DNA of 64,000 nucleotides, from NCBI RefSeq assembly GCF_024868665.1, contig NC_079906.1, forward strand, positions 11,560,507 through 11,624,506. Reading direction: 5' to 3'. A program made the position numbers and the translations under genes. The stretch comes from Triplophysa rosa (taxonomy: Eukaryota; Chordata; Actinopteri; Cypriniformes; Nemacheilidae). Below, in pieces: positions 35,831 through 47,244 of this stretch (position 1 is the stretch's first letter; every line of letters begins with the position of its first letter). The notes under the pieces were generated by a model, which made no database searches, was not told where the DNA came from, and saw only the letters and a list, made by a program, of their open reading frames with translations.

Positions 35831-38467
35831 GCTCAGAATGCAGAGAGATCCTTATAATTCCAAAGTGTTACAATGTGGCTAATTCATTGAATTTGTAATA
35901 TGTGTCATACAACAAAAACATTTAATCATTATAAAGAAACAATACCGAAGCCCCGCTCCTAACCGTCACTGGCACAAAAACAAATCATAAAATGCACAAA
36001 TGAGATCATCCAAATTCATCCAAATTAGCCACTTTGTAAAATAATTACAAATTGCCCTGATTTTGTGCTGGTATTATCTACTGTACAGCTGGAAAAACGC
36101 ATCAACAATTGTGAGAAATGCTTTTTTCTTGATATGCTGTGGTGCTGCACCTTGTCTGTCAATGTGTTCACACCAGACCAGACACAGTACCATGACATTA
36201 TATAGAATCCATTGTAGCTTGTCGCATGGAAAATATAACTTTCTAATGTGTTGCAATATCACGTTGCATCTGGTAATCAGTCATAGGTTGATGCATCAAC
36301 ATGTTGTTCCACGTTATTTATTTTGTGCGTGTTATTTGTTTAGCTAAATAACAGATGCGTGATATGGAGTGGATACTTTGTAATACCATTGCACTTTTAA
36401 AAATGCTATAATGCGTGACCTTGTAATTGTGTCTAATGTAATTGAGTCATTAGTGACCCAGTGTTTGGTGGGTCTGTGTCCTTGATAGTGCTTGAATTTG
36501 TGTACTAATCCACACAATAGGTAAGTAAGGAGTGAAATTAGTTAAAAGGACAATTAATCCTCCTCCTGCAGTTATAATAGTTATTAAGGCCTTGGTCAGA
36601 TGGCATCCTGATAAACAAAATGTGATCCTACAGGTTGTGTAACCGTATGATGTGCATAACGGTTGGTTTTCTATGGAGTGAGGTACGCTTTGCATCGAAG
36701 AATACAGCAAAGTAAAAGCCCAGATTTTCTTTTTTCTTATCTGTACAGACATCTGTTTCTTCATCCCCCTCCATCCTCAAAACACGAACATCTGGTAAAG
36801 GCACCTCCGCACAACAGTTAAACGTAAGGTTACCTTGGAGGCTGACAGCAGCTGAGAACAGACAAAACACGAAGAGAACAAAAACAAGCACACACACACA
36901 CACACACACACGCGAACAGTACTGAGCGATATATTGAATATTCATTATATATTTCATTATTATTTTGCTGATTATATAAAATTGACGGCATTAGGAATAT
37001 TGAAATTATTTTTATGCTGTTTTTCGCCATTAAGGTTTCTAAAGATCGTGTCATTAGACTGGGTTCATCACCCTTCCTTGTGACAGCGGTAAAACGTTTT
37101 AATAGCGGTTGCCTTGAAACCTCAGCATCAAAAACAACGTCAGGGTTTTCAATTATTGAATCAGTTCAGACTGACAAACCAAAAAAAATCATATTTAACA
37201 TTGTAATGGCCTTTTGTATACAGTAATAGTTACAACTCATGTGTGTGGCACATTGATGCCACAGAGTCTATTCTTCTTTAACACAGCCATTGCATAAGTT
37301 TTTTTATTTTTCTTATAAATAAACATGATATTCTTACAACAAATTAAGCATTTGCCATTGAGTCCTGATGTGATATAAAATGACTGGATTATATTAACGT
37401 TGAATGACTGTATAGCATATGAAGAGAGGCCTGGCCACTGAAGAGTTAAGTAGAGACCTCTCACAGCCCTTATGACAGAAAAAGATGTTTACTTGAAATG
37501 ACGTCAAATGGGCAAATTCATGTAGCATTTGCAATGAACAATTACTTAAATAATTGGTCCCAGCACCAAAAGATTGATTGCATAAAAGCTGTTTTCGTTT
37601 GAAAATCCATTAGCGGGCACCATTTTTCCTGCACACTTTGACATCCTATGATTTTATTAATTTTTATTCCCAAAGATGCATGATTCTCTCGCTTCTACTC
37701 CTGGTCCTTTGCCCTTTGCAAAGAGCATAGTAAGGAGGAGAGGGAGAACGAGAGAACCACTTAGATGCCGTCATTGATTACGCCAACTAGCAAGACCCTC
37801 GAATATAAAAGGTCTCCATTTGAGAAGTGAGAAATCTCCATATGCTTCTAGTGGCTTACAGGTTGATTTACATTAGTATATATTCATCTTTTGGATTGGA
37901 TTTAAAAGCAAATGTGGTTGTGGTTGAGAGGGAAACCACAGAGTGAAAGAGACAGAAAGCAAGAAAAACGAAGGGGAAAGCGTGTTGGGACGGCACCTTG
38001 TATACCTCTTTACCTCATTGGTCTTTTCTCTCTCTCCTTCTAACTCATCGCAGACACGTGAATATATTAACATACTAATTAAACCTCAATTACTACTTGC
38101 ACTGACTGTTCTTTTTTTATCGGTGAGATGTAAAATATGGATTGGATGTTAGCAACACCAGAGGCTAATTTCTCAAATGGCTTTTTTATATTCAACAGTT
38201 TCTGTACAGGCAATTTATGTTAGCGATTCTTGTATCATAATGATGTTTAATTAAAATATGATGATTCAATGGAAAGGTTTTGGTTCTTTTGGCCTGACAT
38301 TTTTAAAGTGCTGAAACTCAACGACAGTTTGAAGGTGAATCACATGCAAGCACATAAATAGCCTATATAAACACACTTGGGTCTGAAACAACATTCATGT
38401 TAACCAGTCAGATTTTTTTAGTTACGTTTCGGATGTGTTCCAAGTTGGTTGCTATGTTTGTACTCAT
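35831..38467. other. Noncoding stretch; balanced part 37500-38160
   Basis: No repeat is recognised except the CA tract at 36889-36912. The part at 37540-38160 is non-repetitive with ATTAATTTTT and AATTAAAC cores and may be regulatory. None of the frames (up to 109 codons) has a domain. Confidence 0.3.
36889..36912. repeat. CA microsatellite
   Basis: Pure CA run followed by CGCG. Confidence 0.95.
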
Positions 38468-38684
38468 CACTGTAAAAAACATTCATGTTTTTTGAAATGC
38501 GGTACAAATGTCAAATTACAGTAATAGACAGAAAATTTACAAGTGTTAATGTGTAAAATACCACGAAAAACATGTAATTTTATGTGACAAATAATGTTAT
38601 TTTAGTTTTTTATGGATTTTTTGTTATTATTAATATTAATTATATAATATTAATTATATTTTTTTCATTGTTGTTTTTACAGTG
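38468..38684. mobile_element. MITE with CACTGTAAAAA ends
   Basis: Left end CACTGTAAAAAACATT; right end TTGTTTTTACAGTG. Interior is AT-rich with GAAATGCGGTA. Related termini or interiors occur at 58055, 60350 and 63407. Confidence 0.7.
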
Positions 38685-38694
38685 ATATCGCCAA

Positions 38695-38836
38695 CACAGC
38701 AAAATCGCCAGTGTTAAAAAGGGTCAATTTAACTCTCACTGTGTTTATATAATCCACACTTTGAGAGTGTGGATTATATATACTGTACACCGTGAGTGTT
38801 AATTTGACCTTTTTTAACACTGGCGATTTTACTGTG
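38695..38836. mobile_element. Near-perfect 142-bp palindrome (MITE)
   Basis: Arms of about 45 bp (CACAGCAAAATCGCCAGTG ... and its complement CACTGGCGATTTTACTGTG) enclose an inner hairpin ATAATCCACACT/AGTGTGGATTAT. It lies 10 bp from the preceding MITE. Confidence 0.85.
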
Positions 38837-39173
38837 AATGTACAACCTTGGTGTGCTTATAAAGTTACATGTTGAGAATTTCTGGGTCTCAAATTAACAA
38901 ATGTTTTGCAATATTCCTGTTTCTTCAGCTTCTGAAACCAAGACAGATGTCAGAAATTCAGACAATACAATGTCAGGCGGTTAAATTTTATGAATTTACA
39001 GCTTCATTCATCTGTTTAATATTTTAGGAAGGGGAGGAGTTGGGATGGGGCTTCATTGTTTTTTTCTTTCTAACAATCATACTTTTTTTGTATAATTCAC
39101 ATCGTAAAAATGTATACACATTAGCAACCTTGTAAAAAAGTTACAAACTTCAATGACAAGGCTGGTTTAGAAT

Positions 39174-39412
39174 AAGGCTGTCACGATATTAGACTTACAC
39201 TACACGGCTATCATGGCCAAAATAATTAGCGATAAGGTTAGTATTGCGATATTTATTGGAACGTAACCATTTGTAACCATTGTGGCACTTAAGTTAAAAA
39301 TTTTAATGGATGCTGAATTATTTACAATATTATCATATGTGTAGTATAAACAATATCGATAACCATTGTTTTTAATATGAAGTTATCGTATGGGAATATT
39401 GTGGCACCCCTT
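39174..39412. mobile_element. hAT-type repeat (GGCTGTCACGATAT)
   Basis: Begins AAGGCTGTCACGATATTAG and ends near TATTGTGGCACCCC, an inverted relation typical of this fish MITE type. Interior is rich in ATCGATA and GCGATA motifs. Confidence 0.6.
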
Positions 39413-39514
39413 TTATCCTAAACTGGATTTTGTGGATTCTATCAAAGACATCTTACAAACATGCAAACTCAATGCAAATCTTACCGTTAATTGAAGACAA
39501 ACATTTGACATGAT

Positions 39515-39945
39515 ATACTAGACCGTTTCATCGGACGCGCGCGTGCCTGACCCTCAGTTAACTTCCGGTTTGTGTTTGGCTAGTGTCTAATAATATAACT
39601 ATAACTAATCTATATTTTTTTAACTTATGTTAATATTAATTTGAATTATTATTTTACTGTATAATATTGTATTAAATAAACGATTTGTTGAATGGGTATA
39701 TGGTCGCATTTAAACAAACCGTATAGTACATTGACATCTAGTGGTTGAGCTTGGTATCGGAGTCTAAATTCTAAATATTGGAGAGACAAGTTCAGCTAAG
39801 TAACGGTTTCTTTTGATTGTTATCAGAAATAATCTACAGGCACTCTATTGTTTGTGAATGTGTACCGGATGTTAAATTGGGGTCACAAAAGTGCGCATGC
39901 ACAGAAACGTTTGTTTATGTTGTTAAGATGTAACCATCTATATAC
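39515..39945 (+). mobile_element. TTTCATCGGACGC-family repeat, copy A
   Basis: Starts CTAGACCGTTTCATCGGACG and ends GTAACCATCTATATAC. Same family as 7875-9925 but with a longer, different interior (including GACATCTAGTGGTTGAG). Directly abuts copy B. Confidence 0.65.
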
Positions 39946-40135
39946 AATTTCATCGGACGCACACGCCTGGCCTGAATTTAATTTCCGGTCTGTGTTTGGT
40001 TATCGGTCTTGCTTAAGGTAATATAACAATTTATATCAACAGTTACGGATTCTTTGTGGAGGTCTATTGGAAGTTAACTTTGGGCCACATAACGTTTGTT
40101 TATGTTGTTGCTAATGAAACCGTCTATATAGATTA
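39946..40135 (+). mobile_element. TTTCATCGGACGC-family repeat, copy B, uninterrupted
   Basis: From ATTTCATCGGACGCACAC to GAAACCGTCTATATAGAT. Serves as the empty-site reference for the insertion at 8067-9879. Confidence 0.7.
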
Positions 40136-41373
40136 ACCTTTGAAACATCAACCAACTATGTTTATTTGCTTGTGTGACACACATCAATTGGTGAGAGGTC
40201 CCTTACAGAGCACAGCCTCTGCTGTTTGACTTTCAGAGAAAACTTTAGTCTTTAGTTTCACAGTAGTGAAGATGTCACTTTGCAACTGTGAGTAAGAACA
40301 TGTACATGTATGTTGCTTATACACACACACACATTCAGAAACTATCCTGAGGATTGATCTTTATGTTTCTCACTCTGATTAACTCTACCCTTTTTTATTC
40401 GGTTATTAAAATTGAAGCTGCCTGCTAGACGTCGCATATTCCCCCAGATCGCAGCTGACTCTTGTGAGTGCTCTCGCCATCTTGCGGCCCCCGTCTGTCG
40501 TGCCGAAGAGGCGGGGGCCACGACCATCTGTTCCCAATCTTCCTCCTCCTCTTTTTCTTTCTCCTCAGCCCCCACACCCAAGCTCCTCTCCATCCATCCA
40601 CCCCTCTTTTCTCTTGTTCACATTGTCTTTGCCTTCTCGTTGTAGGTCATGCAATATTCAAGGCTTCATATCTCAGCCATCGTTGACTAAATGCCTCTTT
40701 CCTTGCCGTCCAGTGTCTGGGAGATGAAGCTGAATATGACCGAGGGTCTCCGCTGCTGCCCACCAGAACAAATTGTATCACACTGAACAAGGCTTCTGTG
40801 CTGAATTCTATACTTCTGAAGACATTCTATACTTCCAAAGCAATAGAGACAGTACCATCAGTACCATAACTTGTCACAGTTTAAATGATAAAAGGTACTT
40901 CCACCTGAAATGAGGCAGTGCCCTACACACACACTGGTCACACACTATGAAGTTTTGAGAGTGACGTTTAGATGGAGAAGCGAATCTTCTTAATTAACAA
41001 GCCACATGTGTACAGAATACAGAAATAGACATTACAATGATTGACACAGTGATAACCATAGCAACAGTTTGCTTCTATGAGTACAAGTACAAATCATGGA
41101 AGCCAGTTGAAGCTGTCTGCTGTAATATTAGCAACCAGAGTTTTGGTTTGGTTTTGTGCACACTATATATGTCAAATATAAGCCTACAAGCCAAATATGA
41201 GTATATGCCTAAATGCATATTTATAATTTTTTTAATTCTTTTCATTCAAATGTTCATGCAGTTTCATTGTTAATTTTTTTCAATTCACTTTAACTGTGTA
41301 CAAAGAATGTAAATCTTGCATCCATAAACCAAAACAAATTACAATATAGACAAGGATACATACTTTATGTATA
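40136..41373. other. Noncoding stretch; weak exon-like segment near 40712
   Basis: The interval 40400-40800 is C-rich on the plus strand with several pyrimidine tracts and AGs. After CTTGCCGTCCAG (ending at 40711) one frame stays open for about 50 codons (starting CLGDEAEYDRGSPLL). No protein is recognised and no donor is clear, so it is not called as a gene. Confidence 0.25.
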
Positions 41374-41686
41374 GGGTAATACCTTACAGTGAGGTTGTAT
41401 TTGTTAACATTAGTTAATGCATTAGCTGACATGAACTAACAATGATCGTTTTTCAGCTTGATCATCTTTTTTGAATCTTGATCATGTTAGTTTATCAGTA
41501 CAGTTCTTCGTGTTAGTTCATTGTGCATCAGTTAATGCTACAGATACAACTTTTGATTTTAAAAATGTATTAGAAAGTGCTGAAACTAACTTGAAGATTA
41601 CGTAAAGTTGTAGTGTTCATTGTTAGTCCATGTTATACAGGGTATGTAAATAGTTGTCAAATACAACCTTATTGCAAAGTGTTCCC
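41374..41686. mobile_element. Inverted-end MITE (GTTAACATTAGTTAATGC family)
   Basis: The ends GGGTAATACCTTACAGTGAG and ACCTTATTGCAAAGTGTTCCC are inverted copies with mismatches, extending to AGGTTGTATTTG / CAAATACAACCT. Interior repeats GTTAACATTAGTTAATGC and CATGAACTAACAATGA are typical of a common cyprinid MITE. Confidence 0.8.
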
Positions 41687-41739
41687 ACATATACATATAT
41701 CTATATACTGTATATGTGGACGACCGCAAATGAACCCAA

Positions 41740-41880
41740 GACTCCTTCTGAAAACAAAAAAAAGATATTTTGAGAAATGTTTCAGTAGTTTTGTGTTCAT
41801 ACAAAAGAAGTCAATGGGGCCCAGTGTTGATGACCAGCATTATTCAGAATATCTTCTTTTGTGTTTGCAGAAATGAAAGC
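41740..41880. mobile_element. Internal fragment of the TTAA MITE family
   Basis: AAGATATTTTGAGAAATG, AGTCAATGGGGCCCAGTG and ATATCTTCTTTTGTGTTTGC match the middle of the family; neither end is present. Confidence 0.6.
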
Positions 41881-42559
41881 TTTAGCGTAAGTTCTGCCAG
41901 GAAGACTCTGAAGCTAGGTCACTCATTACTTCTAGATCTACCCAATCATCATCCAACACTTGGAGTATATAAGATCTGTACTCAACTCAGCGTTGCGTTC
42001 GCAGATACTAACGCCGACATTGTGGTTGTAGAGGTTTGCCTCCATCACTTATTTAGAGATGGAGAGACCATCATTGTTCTGTATGTGTGCCCCCATCAGA
42101 GTCAGGCTCTCTGCTTGGGGGTCTGGGGAGGAATGGTTGGAAAAGTAGGCCAGAGAACATAACACCACCACACCTGTGTATGAGCGGGTGAGGTCAAATC
42201 AGTGATGTGTTTTACTGTACAGCCTGTTACTTACGACTATATGAATCCCACAAGCATTAAGAGCACAAATCTCATGTTTTGAGCAGGTTTTGATAGACAT
42301 TTCTTAAATTTTGAAGTTTATTGCTTGAATTGTATTTAGACCAATCTTTGGTCATAGAAAATAAGTGCAAAATGCAACAGCACATATAATACTTATTCTG
42401 ACCTCATGAGGTCTGACAGGCAACATTTTTCATTTGATAAAGAACTACGGGACCAATTTTGTACCGTTCATTGAAAGCGCCTTGTTTTTATTTATTAGTG
42501 CATGAGAGAGTCTACATGATCATTCATTTGAAGTTCGGGCACAGGATTATTTCTCAATG
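41881..42559. other. Noncoding stretch, nothing recognised
   Basis: The 130-codon frame 41770-42162 starts in the MITE fragment and has no domain. Confidence 0.3.
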
Positions 42560-43109
42560 CAGATTGTGGTACTGTGTGTTTGAATAGGATAGCTCGCCGT
42601 GCATTGATTAATCGCCTCTCGCCGCAAGGTTGATTTTACGAATAACCAGGTGGATTAGAAAGGTCAGGAATGCCCTGGTAAACATTAAAATTTTATCTGC
42701 CTACACATATCTGACAGTAGAGAAGACAGTAGGCATACGCACACTGGAGGCCGGAGTCTCGCACGTGAATATAAATTACTCATGTAGGTTTGCACAAACC
42801 GAATGTGAAAAGTACGCTGGGATGCTATTAATAATGAAGATGACAGGGCTCCATTTATTAAAATAGTGAAAAGTCATGTTTTCTCTGATGTGGCCTATTT
42901 AGGAACGAGCAGCGTTGGGAATAACGTGGCCCGCCAATTGCCAACTGTTCAGGCCCGGGCCCTGAGAGAGAACAGAAGAGGAAGAGAGGCAACCGAGAGC
43001 CTCAGCACAATTCCGGGACTCCAGAGGGATCTTAAATCTCGGATGATGGGGAATCGTATGAGCACAAGTTCTTCATATGCATCCGTTTGTCTGGATTACT
43101 GGCTCTCTT

Positions 43110-43149
<40 letters not shown>

Positions 43150-43740
43150 ATGCTTGGAACATTTTATTATCCATGAAAATATTCAGTATATTTTTATGCC
43201 TTAAGCTATAAAATGTAATGAAAGGGGAACACCCCACGGTGCATAAAATCTTTCGACATGTTTTTTTTTCTTCTTGCGGCCATACAGTAGACAGCTCTCC
43301 TGCAGAAGGCCAAAGGCTTTGAATTTTATCTTTTGATTCCCACATTAACCTTCCATTAAAAATTATCTATGTTATCATCACCTCAAATTCGAGCTCGTAA
43401 ATTGCCATTTTATGAGCCGTCTTAAAAGGGAGAATTATCCTGATGTTATAGTTTAAGCAACATATGTTCCAATTTACTGACATCTAGCAGATTTGACGCG
43501 ACACCAGCCATCCATTCACATCAGCGTCATTTGGTGGCACTAAATTGCCCCGCAATAAGTCGCCCCGTGGAATTTTTGGGTGATCAGGCAGCACATGGAG
43601 CTAGAAATTAATAGCCCGCAGCCTTTACAGGGGAGACGGGGCCAAGTCAACTCCTCTCCAAAAAACTGCTCCCGGTTTCACTGACTGTCCCGTATGGTGC
43701 ACAGTTTCCTTGTGGCAAGCTTTCTCTTACAGTTAATGGA
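42560..43740. promoter_or_regulatory. Repeat-poor block split by a CT tract, possible conserved noncoding DNA
   Basis: Balanced sequence at 42560-43095 and 43340-43740, with AATAAATTAC/AGAAATTAATAG-type cores. The CT tract (43103-43146) lies between. Frames of 78-112 codons are not domain-like. Confidence 0.35.
43103..43146. repeat. CT microsatellite
   Basis: CT run with a few TTTC interruptions at its left edge. Confidence 0.9.
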
Positions 43741-43781
43741 TGAAAGCGAAAATGTTTTGTATCTTGTGAGAATGTTGTTTT

Positions 43782-43905
43782 TAGGGCTGTCAAATGATTT
43801 AATATTGTGAATAAATTAATTACATATGTTGAATAATGAATCAAATCTCTCGCATATAGCAATATTCGCTGAGAAAAGCCCAAAATGAAAATAATTCAGA
43901 GGTGT
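43782..43905. mobile_element. hAT-type MITE fragment (GGGCTGTCAA family)
   Basis: Starts TAGGGCTGTCAAATGATTTA and continues ATAAATTAATTAC. No right end is seen. Confidence 0.55.
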
Positions 43906-43956
43906 GACATTATTGTAACAGACAAAAGTTAAAATAAAAATAATTTATTCACGTTG

Positions 43957-44161
43957 TTCAAAAGAAGAGATTTTGAGAAATGTCTCTGTGGTTTTGGCGC
44001 CATACAATGGAAGTCAATGGGGTCCAGTGTTGTTTGTTTACCAACATTAATCAAAATATCTTCTTTTGCATTCGACAAAAAATGAACGGCATACAGGTTT
44101 GGGATGAAAGAAGGGTGAATAAAGGATAAACAAATTTTTCAATTTTGGGTGAACTAACATT
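43957..44161. mobile_element. TTAA MITE family, 3' part
   Basis: Contains AGTCAATGGGGTCCAGTG, ATATCTTCTTTTGC and the right end TTTGGGTGAACTAACAT beside TTAA. The left terminus is missing. Confidence 0.7.
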
Positions 44162-45469
44162 TAAAGAGACATTATAAAAAGTGGCGTAGAAGTTAATATA
44201 TTGTATGTTTTGTGTTCACTTAAAATTTTAAACCTTCTTACGTTGGTCCAAATGCACTGACCCGACATTTTTAACCTGCCCCTGTCTATAAAGTAAAATA
44301 GTTCGATTTCCACTTCCTGGCCTCAAGATTGATCGGTGCAAACTTGAACTAGAACTATAAGGTTGTATTTTAAAACAAGTTGAATTTTTTTAACGAAATT
44401 TAAAAGGTGAATTTGAAAAATTTGTGATTTGAAAAAATCACAGCTTAAATATGCAACCACGTTAAATTGCAGAACCTTAAAATGCAAGCACTGCTAATAC
44501 AATGCTTTTTTTTCAGTTAGTGCTATTCAGCACGTCTTTTTGCTTCACACACATTTGTCTCTATTTTACTTCCATAGACAAGCCTCATAAAACGGTCGTT
44601 TTGTGCCCTTTCTTTATTGTGCATGCAGTCAGTCTGCCATAGCTGTATTTTTAATGCATCGAGTTAAAAATCTATTTCGCTGGAGTGACCTCACACTAAA
44701 AAGGTGAGGGGGTCAAAGGTTAGGGTCATTCTTATCCATTTCTCCGCTCTAATCCAACGGGTTCATGAGCAGGAGAGAAATAGGCGCCGGGCGGAAATGA
44801 ACCCTCTCTGGACAGCCGAGGCAATAACGTGAATAAATGTTGTCTCCCAGTGCAATTAAACCCACCCTGATTACACCTCTCTGGCTATCGATTGGAAACT
44901 TTCACTTAATAACCACTAGCATGCTCTCTTATGGTAACCCAAGGTCCAGCCTTCAAGAGCAAGACTGTTTGAGATTTATGTCCAATGGCTTAGTGACTCC
45001 TAAGGGAGTATGTGTCATTTCTTTATTCCAATGTGTGGAGTGAAACTAACTCAGCTTTTTACACTCCATTATTAAGAGTCAGACGTCTGTGGACAGCAGG
45101 ACATTGTTTCTGCTTAATGCAGAGTACAGCCATTTGTTTTCTTTGAGTTGGGGGTGCGGGCCTGCGTTATTAAGGTATAGGGTAATATCTGTTGACATAC
45201 ACCCGGGGCTTCATCAGGAAATATTTATAGTTTCACAACGTTAGCTTAACCTGGTAACCCGCACTCTTCTTGTAAACACAAAACAGAGAAATGCTTGCAC
45301 TTTATGAACCCTTTAGTCTAAAGGTATGATTGTGTACTTCAGAAAGAAATGAATAGATTACTGTATCTTTAAGATCTTTTTAGAAACCACTTCGCAAGAT
45401 GTAAACACTGGTCCAGATGCACTTACAGTTTCATTTTTTAATTTAAAATTTTACATATACAGTTGAATC
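44162..45469. other. Noncoding stretch; balanced part 44640-45150
   Basis: Nothing recognised. The balanced part is non-repetitive and could be regulatory. Confidence 0.3.
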
Positions 45470-45692
45470 TTAAAGCGGCCGTGCAACGGTGTTTCATGCA
45501 TTCTGAGTTATTTACGATGTTAAACGCGTTGTCATCTCATGCTTGACATGGTCAACTTGTCAAAAAATGAGTTGGACGTATGGCATAGTATTTCTGTGCT
45601 CGATACACTCCCTCAGCGTTCGTACAGGTTTCGTAAAGTTTTTTTCGAACATGAAAATCCGTTTCGTAACAACTTTTCTTAGTCCCTTATTT

Positions 45693-46976
45693 ATGGAGTT
45701 TAAATGGACCCAAAACTCACGCGCATGGAATCCGTGCGCGCAAGCGCGCATAATGATAACCACGCGTGGGCACATTTAAACTCCGCGAGCGAGCAGAACA
45801 GTATCCGCAAGCGGAAAAGAATCCTCGCGCGGGCGCATTTCTGTTCCGCGAGCAAAAACTCAGTCCGCAAGCAGAGGCTTTGACGAGCACGCGCGCGATG
45901 CTCTCGCAACTGCTCAACACTTGCTCGCTCGTTGAGTTGACTTCTGAGACTTTGGAGGCGGGACAATGCATGTTAAAAGTTACCAATCAAATGAGCGGTC
46001 TCCGCTCATTTGATTAGTAACTTTTAACATGCACTCACCTACATGCAGTCACCTACAGATTACATGTCTGAGTACCGAATGATTAGTGTATTACCTTGCC
46101 TTAGCTATGTGTTAGTGTTTTAACAAGTGACATTTTGATTTCTTACATCTGTCAACAAAAATTATGCTATATAATATAGCAGTTAAACTTACATGTCATG
46201 TGTGACCTAATTAAAACATACTATAATAATAAATGTCTCCTGTAGTCATTAAATTTGAGTTATCTAATATCTGTTTACTGGCATAGCCCGTTTTAATATT
46301 TTCAAAACAAATAAAGCAAAACAAATAAATTATTTAAATTAAATTTTAGAGAGTACATAATATTGTAATTTAGAATAACTTGTGCTTTGAGTTATACTGT
46401 TGTAGCCATTTATTAATTCTCATTTTATAACAATTTCATGAAAATTATTAACAATACAAAAGCAATTATGAATACACTACCAAACTATTTATTTCTAACT
46501 TCCTGTCAAGATGCCAAATATGTAAATCCAAAGCCAAGGGCATACATAACACTGTAACCCAAGTTTAAAAACTGAAAAAAGTATCGTGTTATGCCAAATT
46601 AAGACGTCTGTACAACGGGTAAGATACATGTCGGAGACTGTAGGTGAGTGCATGTTAAAAGTGACCAATCAAAGGATCGGAGAAGTCTGCCATTGTCCCG
46701 CCTCCAAAGTCTCAGAAGTCAACTCAACGAGCGAGCAAGTGCAACGCCATATTGCGAGAGCATAGAGAATCGCGCGCACGCTCGTCAAATCCTCTGCTCG
46801 CGGACTGAGTTTTTGCTCGCGGAGCAGAAATGCGCCGGCGCGAGGATTCTTTTCCGCTTGCGGATACTGTTCTGCTTGCTCGCGGAGTTTAAATGCGCCC
46901 TCGCGGAGCAGCTTTCCGCGCGTGGTTATCATTCGCGGATTCCATGCGCGTGAGTTTTGGGTCCATTTAAACTCCA
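45693..46976. mobile_element. 1.28-kb foldback element with CpG-rich arms
   Basis: Left arm 45693-46058 and right arm 46625-46976 are inverted copies: ATGGAGTTTAAATGGACCCA at the left, its complement at the right. Shared interior pieces include CGCGGAGTTTAAATG, CGCAAGCGGAAAAGAATCCT and ACTTTGGAGGCGGGACAATG. Arms are rich in CG dinucleotides; the spacer (46060-46620) is AT-rich. No clear target duplication is visible. The frames of 83-113 codons in the arms are mirror-image artefacts. Confidence 0.85.
45968..46032. repeat. 65-bp hairpin inside the left arm
   Basis: Two 31-bp arms (from GCATGTTAAAAGTTACCAAT) with one mismatch around a 3-base loop. The right arm of the foldback element lacks it. 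Confidence 0.9.
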
Positions 46977-47106
46977 TATTGGACAATTCTCCCGGAAAAG
47001 CACGCGGCATGCTTTAACCAAGGACAGCGGGAGAAGGAGCATGCGCACAAGTCACTTTCACTTGCGTGCAGGAGAGAGAGAGAGCATACGTTCGCGAAGT
47101 TCAGCT

Positions 47107-47244
47107 GTATTTGTTTGTTCACTGCATTTGGGTGATGAATATTATATAAACGGTGGATATAACGCTGGATTTGGAGATCGTTTGAATCTGATAGATGGAA
47201 CGGCAGTCCCAGCGATAAAAGATGCCGGACATGAACCGCATGCG
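47107..47244 (+). pseudogene. THAP-domain C-terminal half, exon remnant
   Basis: The frame reads VFVCSLHLGDEYY, then a spacer, then TAVPAIK. C-S-L-H (47116-47127) corresponds to the second Cys-x2-His pair of a THAP zinc finger, and AVPAIK to its signature AVPTIF-type end. A consensus donor GCG|GTAAGT follows at 47245. The first Cys pair is absent upstream, where the frame runs into the foldback element. THAP domains bind DNA and occur both in host proteins and in P-element or Kolobok transposases. I read this as a transposase exon fragment because of its repeat setting. Confidence 0.5.

Noticed and set aside
45700..47010. Similar frames of 83-113 codons on both strands around 45.7 and 46.8 kb
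   Set aside because: They are the same sequence read from the two arms of the foldback element; similarity comes from the inverted repeat, not from paralogous genes.
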